Shown: positions 51,483 to 59,666 of the stretch, in pieces | How the letters are laid out: the number at the start of each line of letters is the position of its first letter | Numbering within the stretch: the first letter of the stretch is position 1 | NCBI GenBank assembly: GCA_030533385.1 | Contig: JAUNJG010000002.1 | Span: forward strand, 34,501-98,500 | Reading direction: 5' to 3' | From: Eubacteriales bacterium | GTDB taxonomy: Bacteria > Bacillota > Clostridia > Lachnospirales > Lachnospiraceae | DNA: 64,000 nucleotides | Notes under the pieces: model-generated | The model's database searches: none | Told to the model about the DNA's origin: nothing | The model's input: the letters and a program-made list of their open reading frames with translations, nothing else | Translations under genes and position numbers: made by a program

Positions 51483-51592
51483 ATTTTTTTCAGATGATTT
51501 TGATGGGGGGATAAAACACATTGCAGCTGCTCCGGTTTATCACCTGTCTGAACGCGACCTAGCCATCCGCCCTAAAAAAGCATTGGAATTCA

Positions 51593-51620
51593 TTTACACG
51601 GTTTGTATATGTGCTATAAT
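51593..51620 (+). promoter_or_regulatory. Sigma-A promoter of the hybrid sensor kinase
   Basis: TTTACA at 51593-51598 and TATAAT at 51615-51620 are 16 bases apart. The leader to 51755 is about 128 bases. Confidence 0.65.
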
Positions 51621-51754
51621 GACCCTGTACCCTTGTAGTGGTGTATGAATTAGCGAGTGCTGGCATGATACAAAGTGTGAGTCTGACATTTGCCAGTCGG
51701 ATGTCAGTGTAATACTGTCGGTTGCCGGGAAACGGAATAAGGAGCTGAGGCGTG

Positions 51755-54676
51755 ATGTCTATGCGGGAGAAAAGAAAAAAATGGTATATGGTTATGACGG
51801 GCATTTTCATGATAGCTATTTTGTTCGGGCTTTTTATGAAATATATTTCTTTTATCGGAGAGACCCTCGACAAGGAGGTCGCCAGTCAGCTTTCAGAGGT
51901 CTATGGACAGATAAACACTCAGTTTAATGAGATGTCGGAGGAAAACTGGAATTTGCTCAACGATGGTATGCTTGCCTATGAATTATCAGGGAGTGAGGCC
52001 CTTTTAGATTCCTATGTGGAGCAATTAAAAAAACAGTGGCACTTTAATCAATGGTTTTTCGTGGACGAAAATGGAAGCTATATTGACACCGAAGGAAAGA
52101 GGGGCTATCTGAATCTGGGCAAAGATTTTTCACTCCTGACGAATGGACAGGAGCAGATTGTGGTAGATGGCACGCTGGCAGGGTCGGAATCGGTCATGTT
52201 GTTTGCTATTCCCGCGACGAAAGGCACATACAAAGGGTTTGCTTTTTCGGCGGCGGCATTGGTGTACGACAAGGCATCCATGAGGCAGGCTCTGCACAAT
52301 AAGGCCTATGAAGGGAAGGCGGATTGCTTTTTGCTTTATCCCGATGGGCGGATGTTGCTGTCCATGCAGGACGAGACGGAAGAAAATAAAAATCTTTATA
52401 CGTTGTTAAGAAAAGTTAAGTTTGAGAACACGACCTATGAAGAAGTGCATGAGCAGATCCACGGCGGAGAGAGTGCGACCTGGCGGTACGTTGGGGAGAA
52501 AAAGAAAAAATATCTTTACTATCAGCCGGTTGGGTTCCAGAACTGGATGCTGGTAGGTCTGGTGCCCCAAAATGTGGTGGGGCGGTATGTGGAACAGGTT
52601 TTAAGGCAGACCATCGTTCTGACTTCCTTATCTTTCGGAGTGGTGGTGGCATTGATGGCGGGGCTGCTTTACACGAGAAACAGAAGGACGATCACCCGGA
52701 AAAATCAGGAAATTGCCTATAGAGAGCAGATATTTGAGCTATTATCCAGCAATACTTTCAATATGTTCGTCGTGATAGAGCCGGGAACGAATCAAATAGA
52801 GTACGCCAGCTCCAACATAAAGAGAATTTTAGGATTTTCTGATGAAGATATGAAGGATACCTTCTCTCTTTTAAAAAAGGCGGAATACATCGATCACCCT
52901 GATTTGAAGTGGGAGGATTTGGAGAATATTCCCGTCGGGGGGAATCGGACGCTGGAAACTGCCAGAAGGCATGCGAAAACGGGGGAAAAGCTCTGGTTTG
53001 ACGAGCTGGTTTATCATGTAAAAATCGGGGAGGTGGAGCGGTACATCGTCCTGCTTCAGGACAAGACCAAGGAGAGAGAAGATAAACGAAATCTGAAGAT
53101 TGCCCTGGATGTTGCCAAGGCCGCCAATGAGTCCAAGAGTGCTTTTTTAAGCAATGTGAGCCATGACATCAGAACGCCGATGAACGTGATCATAGGATTT
53201 ATGCCCCTGTTGCAGCGGGATGCGGAAAATGCGGATAAGGTCAGGGAGTACGCGCAAAAAATCAATGCGTCCAGCTGTCACCTGCTGGGCTTGATTAACG
53301 ATGTTTTGGATATGAGCAAAATTGAGAGCGGAAAGACTTCGCTCAACATCAGGGAGTTTCACCTGGCCAATCTTATAGACGAGGTCTCCATGCTGATAAG
53401 ACCGCAGGCTGCCGCAAAGAAACAGGAGTTCGACATCTATGTCAGAGATATCCGATATGAAAATCTGCTGGGTGATTCTATGAAAATCAGTCAGATTATC
53501 GTCAATATTTTATCCAATGCAGTAAAGTATACCTTCATCGGCGGAAAGATAGAAATGAGGGTACAGCAGCTCCCTCAGACAACGAAAAATATAGTGACGA
53601 CGCAGTTTGTGATTTCTGACAATGGGGTCGGAATGTCGGAGGAGTATCAAAAAAGAATTTTTGAGCCTTTCAGCCGGGAAGAAAACGCAAAAACCTCTAA
53701 AGTAAGAGGAACCGGGCTGGGGATGCCTATTGTGAAAAATCTGGTGGATGTGATGGGCGGCTCCATCTCGATTTCCAGCAAGCCTGGGGAGGGAAGTACG
53801 TTTGTCATCGAACTGGGTATCAGAATTTGTGAAGAAGAGGTAGATGCGGAATTTTGGACGAAACATCACCTGTTCCGGGGGCTGGTGGTAGATGATGACA
53901 AGGACATTTGTGACAATGTGGTGGACGCTGTAAGACACAGCGGACTGGAGGTGGAGTATGCGTTGAGCGGAGAGGAGGCGGTAGAGAAAGTGAAGTTGTC
54001 CCGTGAGCAGCACAGAGAATATAACGTTGTCCTTCTGGATTGGAAAATGCCGGGTATGGACGGGCTGGAGACTGCAAGGCAGATTAGGAAATTCGCGTCG
54101 GAGGAACTGTCGATTTTGATTCTGAGCGCCTATGATTGGAGTCACATCGAGATGGAAGCGAGAGATGCGGGGATTGATGGATTTTTATCCAAGCCTTTTT
54201 TCCTGTCCAATTTTAAGAAGACGGTGGAACAGATTCACGATGCGGATACTGCGAAGATTACAGCGGGAAACAGCGAAAGCCGCATGAAAGGAAAGAGGTT
54301 TCTGGTTGCGGAAGACTATGCTCTGAATGCAGAGATTCTTGTGGGCATTCTGGAAATGTACGGGGTGAGCTGTGATGTTTGTGAAAACGGGATGGAAGTA
54401 AGCAGAAAGTTTGAAAATACGGATCCGGGCTATTATAGCCTGATTCTCATGGACATTCAGATGCCCGTCATGAACGGGTACGAGGCGACAAGAAGGATCC
54501 GGGAAAGTTCTCACCCGGAGGCGACATCCATCCCGATCGTGGCCATGTCGGCCAACGCCTTCGCCGAGGATGTGCAGGAGGCGACGGCGGCGGGAATGAA
54601 CGCTTATCTGACAAAGCCGGTTAACGCTGCTCTGCTGGAATCCACGCTGGTTGAGGTGCTGGAGGGGCGATCGTGA
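51755..54676 (+). CDS. Hybrid sensor histidine kinase with two receiver domains
   Basis: A 973-residue membrane protein; ATG at 51755 after AATAAGGAG, with a GTG one codon earlier. Membrane helix at about 10-30, an extracellular dCache-like sensor (to about 283; QWFFVDENGSYID, LLYPDGRMLLSM, YYQPVGFQNWMLVGLVP), second helix (about 290-310), a PAS domain (FNMFVVIEPGTNQIEYASSN), HisKA (FLSNVSHDIRTPMNVIIGF), ATPase (NILSNAVKYTF, VISDNGVGMSEEYQ, RGTGLGMPIVKNL) and two receivers (LLDWKMPGMDG and LMDIQMPVMNG with Lys in KPF and KPV). There is no output domain, so it probably signals through a phosphorelay or protein contacts. The next gene encodes a lipoprotein that may supply the ligand. Confidence 0.93.
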   Translation: MSMREKRKKWYMVMTGIFMIAILFGLFMKYISFIGETLDKEVASQLSEVYGQINTQFNEMSEENWNLLNDGMLAYELSGSEALLDSYVEQLKKQWHFNQWFFVDENGSYIDTEGKRGYLNLGKDFSLLTNGQEQIVVDGTLAGSESVMLFAIPATKGTYKGFAFSAAALVYDKASMRQALHNKAYEGKADCFLLYPDGRMLLSMQDETEENKNLYTLLRKVKFENTTYEEVHEQIHGGESATWRYVGEKKKKYLYYQPVGFQNWMLVGLVPQNVVGRYVEQVLRQTIVLTSLSFGVVVALMAGLLYTRNRRTITRKNQEIAYREQIFELLSSNTFNMFVVIEPGTNQIEYASSNIKRILGFSDEDMKDTFSLLKKAEYIDHPDLKWEDLENIPVGGNRTLETARRHAKTGEKLWFDELVYHVKIGEVERYIVLLQDKTKEREDKRNLKIALDVAKAANESKSAFLSNVSHDIRTPMNVIIGFMPLLQRDAENADKVREYAQKINASSCHLLGLINDVLDMSKIESGKTSLNIREFHLANLIDEVSMLIRPQAAAKKQEFDIYVRDIRYENLLGDSMKISQIIVNILSNAVKYTFIGGKIEMRVQQLPQTTKNIVTTQFVISDNGVGMSEEYQKRIFEPFSREENAKTSKVRGTGLGMPIVKNLVDVMGGSISISSKPGEGSTFVIELGIRICEEEVDAEFWTKHHLFRGLVVDDDKDICDNVVDAVRHSGLEVEYALSGEEAVEKVKLSREQHREYNVVLLDWKMPGMDGLETARQIRKFASEELSILILSAYDWSHIEMEARDAGIDGFLSKPFFLSNFKKTVEQIHDADTAKITAGNSESRMKGKRFLVAEDYALNAEILVGILEMYGVSCDVCENGMEVSRKFENTDPGYYSLILMDIQMPVMNGYEATRRIRESSHPEATSIPIVAMSANAFAEDVQEATAAGMNAYLTKPVNAALLESTLVEVLEGRS

Positions 54677-54787
54677 GGTGTGGGGGAATTTCCGAAAGAA
54701 AAAACGTCATATGATTTTTTTGCCGGATGTGACCAGACCGTGCGGTGTCTGGAGGCCGGCAGAAAAAAGAGAGGGGAGGGGAATGTA

Positions 54788-56680
54788 TTGAAATGTAGGA
54801 AACAGATGACATTTCTGGTGGCGCTGACATTGATATTGTCACTTGCCGCCTGTGAGGGAAAGCAGGAAAGGAAGAAAAGCGAAAGCGGGGAAAGAGAGAC
54901 GGTTACCGTATGTTGTTGGAGTGAGCACATGATTTACAGCGGCTATGCGGCCTACGTCCAGTCTCAGGTACCCGATGCGGATGTTGTGTTTGTGGCCGGA
55001 CATAACAGCATGGATTATTATGAATTTATGAAAGAAAACGGGGCATTGCCGGATATTCTCACCGTGCGCCGCATGTCCATGATTGATGCGGAAAATCTCA
55101 GGGAGGATTTACTGGATTTGTCGGAGACAGAAACAGCAGCGGCATTTCATAACATTTATCTGGAAAATTATCGGTTTGATGATGGGACAATCAACTGGCT
55201 TCCTGCTTGCGGGGAGGTGGACGGCTACATTGCCAATCTGGATTTATTTGAGCAATATAATGTGCCGGTGCCAACGGACAGAGCGTCCTTTGACGCTGCC
55301 TGCGAGGCCTTTCGGTCGGCGGGGGTGATGCCTTACAGCAATGATTTCGGGAAAGACTATACATGTCTGGAAACTTTGCAGGGTCTGTCCATCCAGGAAT
55401 TGATGAGCGGAGAGGGTATTCAGTGGAGAACCGCTTATGAAAGCGGCGAGGAAAGGCAGCTGGATGACCTCGTGTGGCCTGCCGCCTTCGAGAGACTGGA
55501 ACGGCAGCTTAGAGTGTGGGATATTCCGAAAGAGGCGGCACAAAATACTTTCGAGGACATGGTGAAGCCATTTAGGGAAGGAAAGGCGGCCATAATGAGA
55601 GGGACGGGTAATGATGTGATTGCTTTCAAGGAAGAGGGAATGAATGTGGGGATGCTCCCTTATTTCGGGGATACCCAGGAGGACAATTGGCTTTTGACCT
55701 ATCCGTCCTTTAATGCGGCGGTGAACCGGGCGGTTGCGCAGGACAGCGAGAAGGAGCGGATTTGCCTGGAAGTGTTTGACGTCATGTTTTCGGAAGGAGC
55801 GCAAAATATTCTTGCGGGCAGTCACAACATGATTCCGTACAACACGGGAGTGAAGCTGGAACTGGATGAGAGCATGAAGAATCTGGAACCGTATATTCAG
55901 AAAAATTATCTGTATCTGCGTCTGGCTTCCACGGAGATTTTCAGTGCGTCGCTGGACACGGTGGGAAAGATGGTTGCGGGAGAATATACGGCAAAGGAAG
56001 CTTACGAGGCGTTTAATCAGCTTCTCATGAAGGGAAAGAAGGAAGAGGAGAAGCCGGTGGTGCGTTTTGAGAAAGGCTATCCGAATGTATTTGATCCGGC
56101 AGGAGGCAATCCGGCGGCTTCTGCGGTAACCAACACGCTCCGAAATTATTTTGGATCGGACATCGTTATCGCTCAGGGCGTCAGCTATGCCGGAATCGTA
56201 TATCCGACAACTTATACTCAGCGTCAGCTGGATTATATGATCACGGACACGACCATACGAAATTATACGAAGGAGCTGACGGGAGCGCAGCTTAGGCAGA
56301 TGATAGAATGTCTGCTGACCAAAGAGTATGGCGGCATCTCCGTCATCAACCGCTATTTTCTGCCCATATTATCGGGCTGCGAAATGACTGTCACTCGGAG
56401 CGGAGAAGAATATTGTCTGGAAAAACTGACAAGAAACGGAAAAGAAATTTCAGATGCGGATGTCTTCACCGTGACATACATCGGCAGTTTATACCAGGCG
56501 GTTCCGATGCTGGAAGAACTATGGAAGAAGGAAGGCGGACTGGAAGCGTGGATGCTGACGGAGGAGAATGTGCAGCAACATTGGAGAAACTGTATCCTTG
56601 GCGGCGAGGGAAGTGCGCCTTGCAAGTTGGAGGAGCCGACGGCATATATCACGATGCGAGAGGAAGAAGATAGCAAATGA
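54788..56680 (+). CDS. Lipoprotein joining a solute-binding domain to a 5'-nucleotidase C-terminal-like domain
   Basis: A 630-residue protein. TTG at 54788 after GGGAGGGG gives a proper lipoprotein signal (Lys/Arg start, then FLVALTLILSLAAC); the longer frame from 54680 does not. Residues about 35-430 look like a type 1 extracellular solute-binding protein: TVCCWSEHMIYSGYAAY, INWLPACGEVDGYIANLDLF and FREGKAAIMRGTGNDVIAF. From about 445, FDPAGGNPAASAVTNTLRN, SYAGIVYPTTYT, TKELTGAQLRQMIE and NGKEISDADVFTVTY resemble the substrate-specificity domain of secreted 5'-nucleotidases, without the catalytic metallophosphatase domain. It lies 111 bases after the hybrid kinase, so a sensory role is inferred. 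Confidence 0.75.
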   Translation: MKCRKQMTFLVALTLILSLAACEGKQERKKSESGERETVTVCCWSEHMIYSGYAAYVQSQVPDADVVFVAGHNSMDYYEFMKENGALPDILTVRRMSMIDAENLREDLLDLSETETAAAFHNIYLENYRFDDGTINWLPACGEVDGYIANLDLFEQYNVPVPTDRASFDAACEAFRSAGVMPYSNDFGKDYTCLETLQGLSIQELMSGEGIQWRTAYESGEERQLDDLVWPAAFERLERQLRVWDIPKEAAQNTFEDMVKPFREGKAAIMRGTGNDVIAFKEEGMNVGMLPYFGDTQEDNWLLTYPSFNAAVNRAVAQDSEKERICLEVFDVMFSEGAQNILAGSHNMIPYNTGVKLELDESMKNLEPYIQKNYLYLRLASTEIFSASLDTVGKMVAGEYTAKEAYEAFNQLLMKGKKEEEKPVVRFEKGYPNVFDPAGGNPAASAVTNTLRNYFGSDIVIAQGVSYAGIVYPTTYTQRQLDYMITDTTIRNYTKELTGAQLRQMIECLLTKEYGGISVINRYFLPILSGCEMTVTRSGEEYCLEKLTRNGKEISDADVFTVTYIGSLYQAVPMLEELWKKEGGLEAWMLTEENVQQHWRNCILGGEGSAPCKLEEPTAYITMREEEDSK

Positions 56681-56747
56681 TTGACGGCTGCCGCTGCTGT
56701 GGAGTCGGGGAAGATTCCTGTATCTGCGTGGTAGAAAGGGAGAACAT

Positions 56748-57146
56748 ATGGGTAAAATAAAAGAATATTGCAAAAAGTATCAAGAGTGGATTCGATATCT
56801 CTTCTTCGGGGGATGGACCACGGTGGTCAGTCTTGCTTCCTTTGCTGTCTGTGTCAAAATCGCAGGGATGAACCCGCTTGCTGCCAATGTGATTTCGTGG
56901 ATTTTATCTGTGAGCTTTGCTTATGTGACCAATAAAAAATGGGTGTTTTCCTCTGAAAAAGAAACCGGGGCATTGAAACAGATGCTCCGGTTTTATGGAG
57001 GAAGGTTCTCCACCCTGGTGATGGAAGAACTTATTCTTGTCGTATTGATTTCGGTGCTTCATTTTCCGGACATGCCGGTGAAGATTGCCGCTCAGTTTCT
57101 GGTGCTGGTGGCCAACTATGTCATAAGCAAATGGTTTGTATTTTAA
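56748..57146 (+). CDS. GtrA-family membrane protein
   Basis: A 132-residue protein with four membrane helices, starting after AAAGGGAG. IRYLFFGGWTTVVSLASFAV, ANVISWILSVSFAYVTNKKWVF and a C-terminal YVISKWFVF are GtrA signatures. GtrA proteins act as flippases or facilitators for polyprenyl-linked sugars in cell-surface glycosylation. Its stop codon is within a bidirectional terminator shared with rnpB. Confidence 0.92.
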   Translation: MGKIKEYCKKYQEWIRYLFFGGWTTVVSLASFAVCVKIAGMNPLAANVISWILSVSFAYVTNKKWVFSSEKETGALKQMLRFYGGRFSTLVMEELILVVLISVLHFPDMPVKIAAQFLVLVANYVISKWFVF

Positions 57147-57196
57147 CAGGGGGGACAACATCTGCTGCCTGTCAGATGCTGTCCCCCCTGTTAAAA
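57141..57196. terminator. Bidirectional terminator between gtrA-like gene and rnpB
   Basis: Two 24-base arms (57141-57164 and 57173-57196) pair at 23 of 24 positions around an 8-base loop. The outer ends are TTTT on the left and AAAA on the right, so each strand ends its hairpin in a T-run. It overlaps the stop codon of the GtrA gene and directly follows the 3' end of rnpB. Confidence 0.95.
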
Positions 57197-57558
57197 TGCA
57201 GAGCCGGACGATAAGCCGGGTTATGTCGTGAATGATCATCTGTCTGATTCTGTCGTTGCCGACAGACTTTAGCGACCCACCTGAGAACAATCCGGGCCGG
57301 ATTATCGTTCTCTGTTCGGTCTTGCTTCGGATGGGGTTTACATGGCATTTCCTGTTACCAGAAAATCGGTGGGCTCTTACCCCGCCTTTCCACCCTTACC
57401 GCCGGAGACTGGGTCTTCGGGGCGGTATCTCTCTGTTGCACTTTCCTTGGAGTCACCTCCACCGGACGTTATCCGGCATCCTGCCCTGCGAAGCCCGGAC
57501 TTTCCTCTCCTTCAATCTTTCGATATCAAAAGGAGCGATCATTTATCCGACTCTGAAT
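57197..57558 (-). ncRNA. rnpB: RNase P RNA, bacterial type A
   Basis: On the minus strand it has the conserved regions GAGGAAAGTCCGGGCT (near 57516-57501), GGAAAGTGCAACAGAGAG and, near the 3' end, a form of ACATAACCCGGCTTA. The P1 helix is visible: CAGAGTCGGA at the 5' end (57556-57547) pairs with TCCGGCTCTG at the 3' end (57208-57199). The length of about 362 bases is normal. It is the catalytic RNA that matures tRNA 5' ends. Ends are inferred from P1, the promoter and the terminator, to within a few bases. Confidence 0.95.
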
Positions 57559-57565
57559 CTTTCCC

Positions 57566-57594
57566 ATTCTAGCAAAGCAGCGCAAAAAAGTCAA
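57566..57594 (-). promoter_or_regulatory. Sigma-A promoter of rnpB
   Basis: On the minus strand TTGACT (57594-57589) and TAGAAT (57571-57566) are 17 bases apart; transcription would begin near 57559, matching the P1 end of rnpB. Confidence 0.85.
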
Positions 57595-57630
57595 GGTAAG
57601 AAGTTCTTAAGGACTTTTTACGAGGAAGTA

Positions 57631-57639
57631 TGATAAAAT
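57631..57639 (+). promoter_or_regulatory. Extended -10 promoter of the VanR-like operon
   Basis: TGATAAAAT (TG plus -10 TAAAAT) lies in the gap divergent from rnpB. No good -35 is present. A CGCCCGG...CCGGGCG hairpin follows in the leader, near 57651-57681. Confidence 0.45.
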
Positions 57640-57787
57640 ATCGGCAGGTACGCCCGGGCGTAAGAGACGTTTTTTTGCCGGGCGTGAGGACGTGAGACGC
57701 ACGGTTGAGAAAGGTTCATGTGCGAAAACCGGGAGGGGTCTTCTCCCGCTGTCCGATGGAGAAAAGACAAGTACGGAGGAATGAATC

Positions 57788-58498
57788 ATGGAGCAAAATA
57801 CAAGTGTTTTGGTTGTAGATGACGATAAAGAAATTGCGGATTTGGTGGAGATTTATCTGGTCAATGACGGCTATAAGGTGCTGAAGGCATCCGATGGGGA
57901 ACAATGTCTTTCCATGCTGGCAGAACATCCGGAGATTCGTATGCTGATTTTAGATGTGATGATGCCGGGAATCGACGGGTTGGAGGTGTGCCGTACCATC
58001 AGAAAGACGAGCAATATTCCGATTTTGATTTTGTCTGCCAAGGCGGAGGACATGGATAAAATTGTAGGGTTTGGTACGGGGGCGGATGATTATCTGACGA
58101 AGCCGTTTCACCCGCTGGAGCTGCTGGCGAGGGTGAAGTCCCAGATGAAGCGGTACACAGCCATTGAGACGGGAACCGGAAATGATGCAGAAAAAAAAGA
58201 AGAAATTGAGATTCAGAACCTGACCATCAACAAGGCGGCCCACGTTGTGAGAAAAAACGGAGAGGAGATTGCCCTGACCCCGATTGAGTTCGACATCTTA
58301 TACCTTCTGGCTTCCAACAAAGACCGGGTGTTTAGCACCGACGAAATTTTTGAGAGGGTGTGGAATGAAAAAGTTTATGAGGTGAATAATACGGTGATGG
58401 TACATATTCGGCGCCTCAGAGAAAAAATCGAAGACAATTCCAGAAGTCCTAAGATTTTAAAGACCGTGTGGGGGGTAGGCTACAAAATTGAAGGTTAA
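57788..58498 (+). CDS. VanR-like OmpR-family response regulator
   Basis: A 236-residue regulator starting after ACGGAGG. Receiver: VLVVDDDKEIADLV, phosphorylation Asp in LILDVMMPGIDGLE, Thr/Ser in ILSAKAE and Lys in YLTKPFHPLELLARV. DNA-binding winged helix: IALTPIEFDILYLLASN, FERVWNEKVYEVNNTVMVHI and WGVGYKIEG. It resembles the VanR branch but no vancomycin-resistance genes are present. Its stop overlaps the kinase start by 11 bases. The downstream three-gene cassette (59656-63929) is the likely target or partner. Confidence 0.9.
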   Translation: MEQNTSVLVVDDDKEIADLVEIYLVNDGYKVLKASDGEQCLSMLAEHPEIRMLILDVMMPGIDGLEVCRTIRKTSNIPILILSAKAEDMDKIVGFGTGADDYLTKPFHPLELLARVKSQMKRYTAIETGTGNDAEKKEEIEIQNLTINKAAHVVRKNGEEIALTPIEFDILYLLASNKDRVFSTDEIFERVWNEKVYEVNNTVMVHIRRLREKIEDNSRSPKILKTVWGVGYKIEG

Positions 58499-59666
58499 AA
58501 GATTTAAAAGCTTTCGTTTTAAAATGGTTTTTTATATGTTTTTGAGCGTGCTTGCCACGGTGGCCACCGAGGGGCTCATCTTTGCGGGAATCTATTTTTA
58601 TGAGACGGAGATTCTTGCGGGAGAGTACAAGCGAGTGTGGGGGGCGGCAGGGCAGGGCAGGATGAGCGTCAACATGATGACCATGTCGGAGACTACGATG
58701 TTGGACATCATGGTGATTCTCATTTTTACAATGCTTCTGCTGGTGATGTATTTCATCCTGATCTCTCATAGTTTTGTTACCTATGTGAGAGAGATTATTA
58801 GCGGGGTGGAAAAAATGAAATCCGGGGATTTCCAGGAGGAGATTCCGGTCCGGGGCGAGGATGAATTTTCAGAAATTGCTTATTCTATCAATGAAATGTG
58901 CCGGAACCTTTCTGAGACGCTGGAGGCACAAAGGGCGGTGGAAAAGACGAAGGACGAGCTGATAACCAACGTGGCCCATGATTTGCGGACGCCTCTTACG
59001 TCCATTCTCGGATATCTGGATCTGCTCTCCCAGGGAGATTTTCTGACGGAAGACCAGAAACAAAAGTACCTGGGCATCGTTTCTTCCAAGGCGAGGCAGC
59101 TGGAGACGCTGATCAAAGATTTGTTTGATTATACCCGCTACGACCGGGACAAGGTCAAGATAAAAAAGGAGATTCTGGATTTGAACTTATTTATGCCGCA
59201 GATTGTAGATGAGTTTTATCCGAGTCTGATGGAATACCGGTTGGAATGTCGCACCGAATTTTATGAGGGAGCGCTGAATGTGGAGGCAAACGGAGAACTT
59301 TTGGCCAGAGCTATCGGAAATTTGATGTCCAATGCCATAAAATATGGCGCAGAGGGAAAGGTTATTGAGGTAAAAACCGGACGGCTGGAGAACAAAGTGT
59401 TTGTGGCCGTCATTAACTATGGAAAGCTGATTCCCTCTGAAAAGCTTCACAAAATTTTTGACAAGTTTTATCGGGTGGAATCCTCCCGATCTTTAAAAAC
59501 CGGGGGCACGGGACTTGGGTTGGCCATTGCCAAAAACATTGTAAGTCTTCACGATGGGAATATCTGGGCGACCAGTGACGAATATGGCACCCGGTTCCAG
59601 ATTGAGCTTCCGGTTGTGGCTCCCCATGGCGGCGGAAATGCAATGAGGACAAATTATGCTCAATGA
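58488..59666 (+). CDS. VanS-like sensor histidine kinase
   Basis: A 392-residue kinase. TTG at 58488 gives a Lys/Arg-rich N-terminus; no later ATG has a ribosome binding site, and coupling to the regulator explains the weak site. Two membrane helices (about 12-34 and 72-92) bracket a short loop. HAMP-like region (VEKMKSGDFQEEIPVRGEDE), HisKA with NVAHDLRTPLTSILGY, ATPase with NLMSNAIKYG and TGGTGLGLAIAKNI. The catalytic set is intact, although in place of a canonical G1 box it has VAVINYGKLIPSEK. The signal is unknown. Confidence 0.9.
   Translation: MKVKRFKSFRFKMVFYMFLSVLATVATEGLIFAGIYFYETEILAGEYKRVWGAAGQGRMSVNMMTMSETTMLDIMVILIFTMLLLVMYFILISHSFVTYVREIISGVEKMKSGDFQEEIPVRGEDEFSEIAYSINEMCRNLSETLEAQRAVEKTKDELITNVAHDLRTPLTSILGYLDLLSQGDFLTEDQKQKYLGIVSSKARQLETLIKDLFDYTRYDRDKVKIKKEILDLNLFMPQIVDEFYPSLMEYRLECRTEFYEGALNVEANGELLARAIGNLMSNAIKYGAEGKVIEVKTGRLENKVFVAVINYGKLIPSEKLHKIFDKFYRVESSRSLKTGGTGLGLAIAKNIVSLHDGNIWATSDEYGTRFQIELPVVAPHGGGNAMRTNYAQ

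Larger units (their letters stand above)
51360..51754. other. Divergent intergenic region between purC and a hybrid sensor kinase
   Basis: The 395 bases hold promoters on both strands: purC (51454-51482, minus) and the sensor kinase (51593-51620, plus). The kinase leader contains a small hairpin (CTGACAT...ATGTCAG, near 51693-51717). Nothing else recognisable. Confidence 0.5.

Noticed and set aside
57342-57633. Plus-strand open frames opposite rnpB
   Set aside because: The region is conserved RNase P RNA on the minus strand; these frames are chance.
57788-59666. Vancomycin resistance locus
   Set aside because: The two-component pair resembles VanR/VanS, but no vanH, vanA/B-type ligase, vanX or vanY gene follows. 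The pair is linked to an ABC-like cassette instead.
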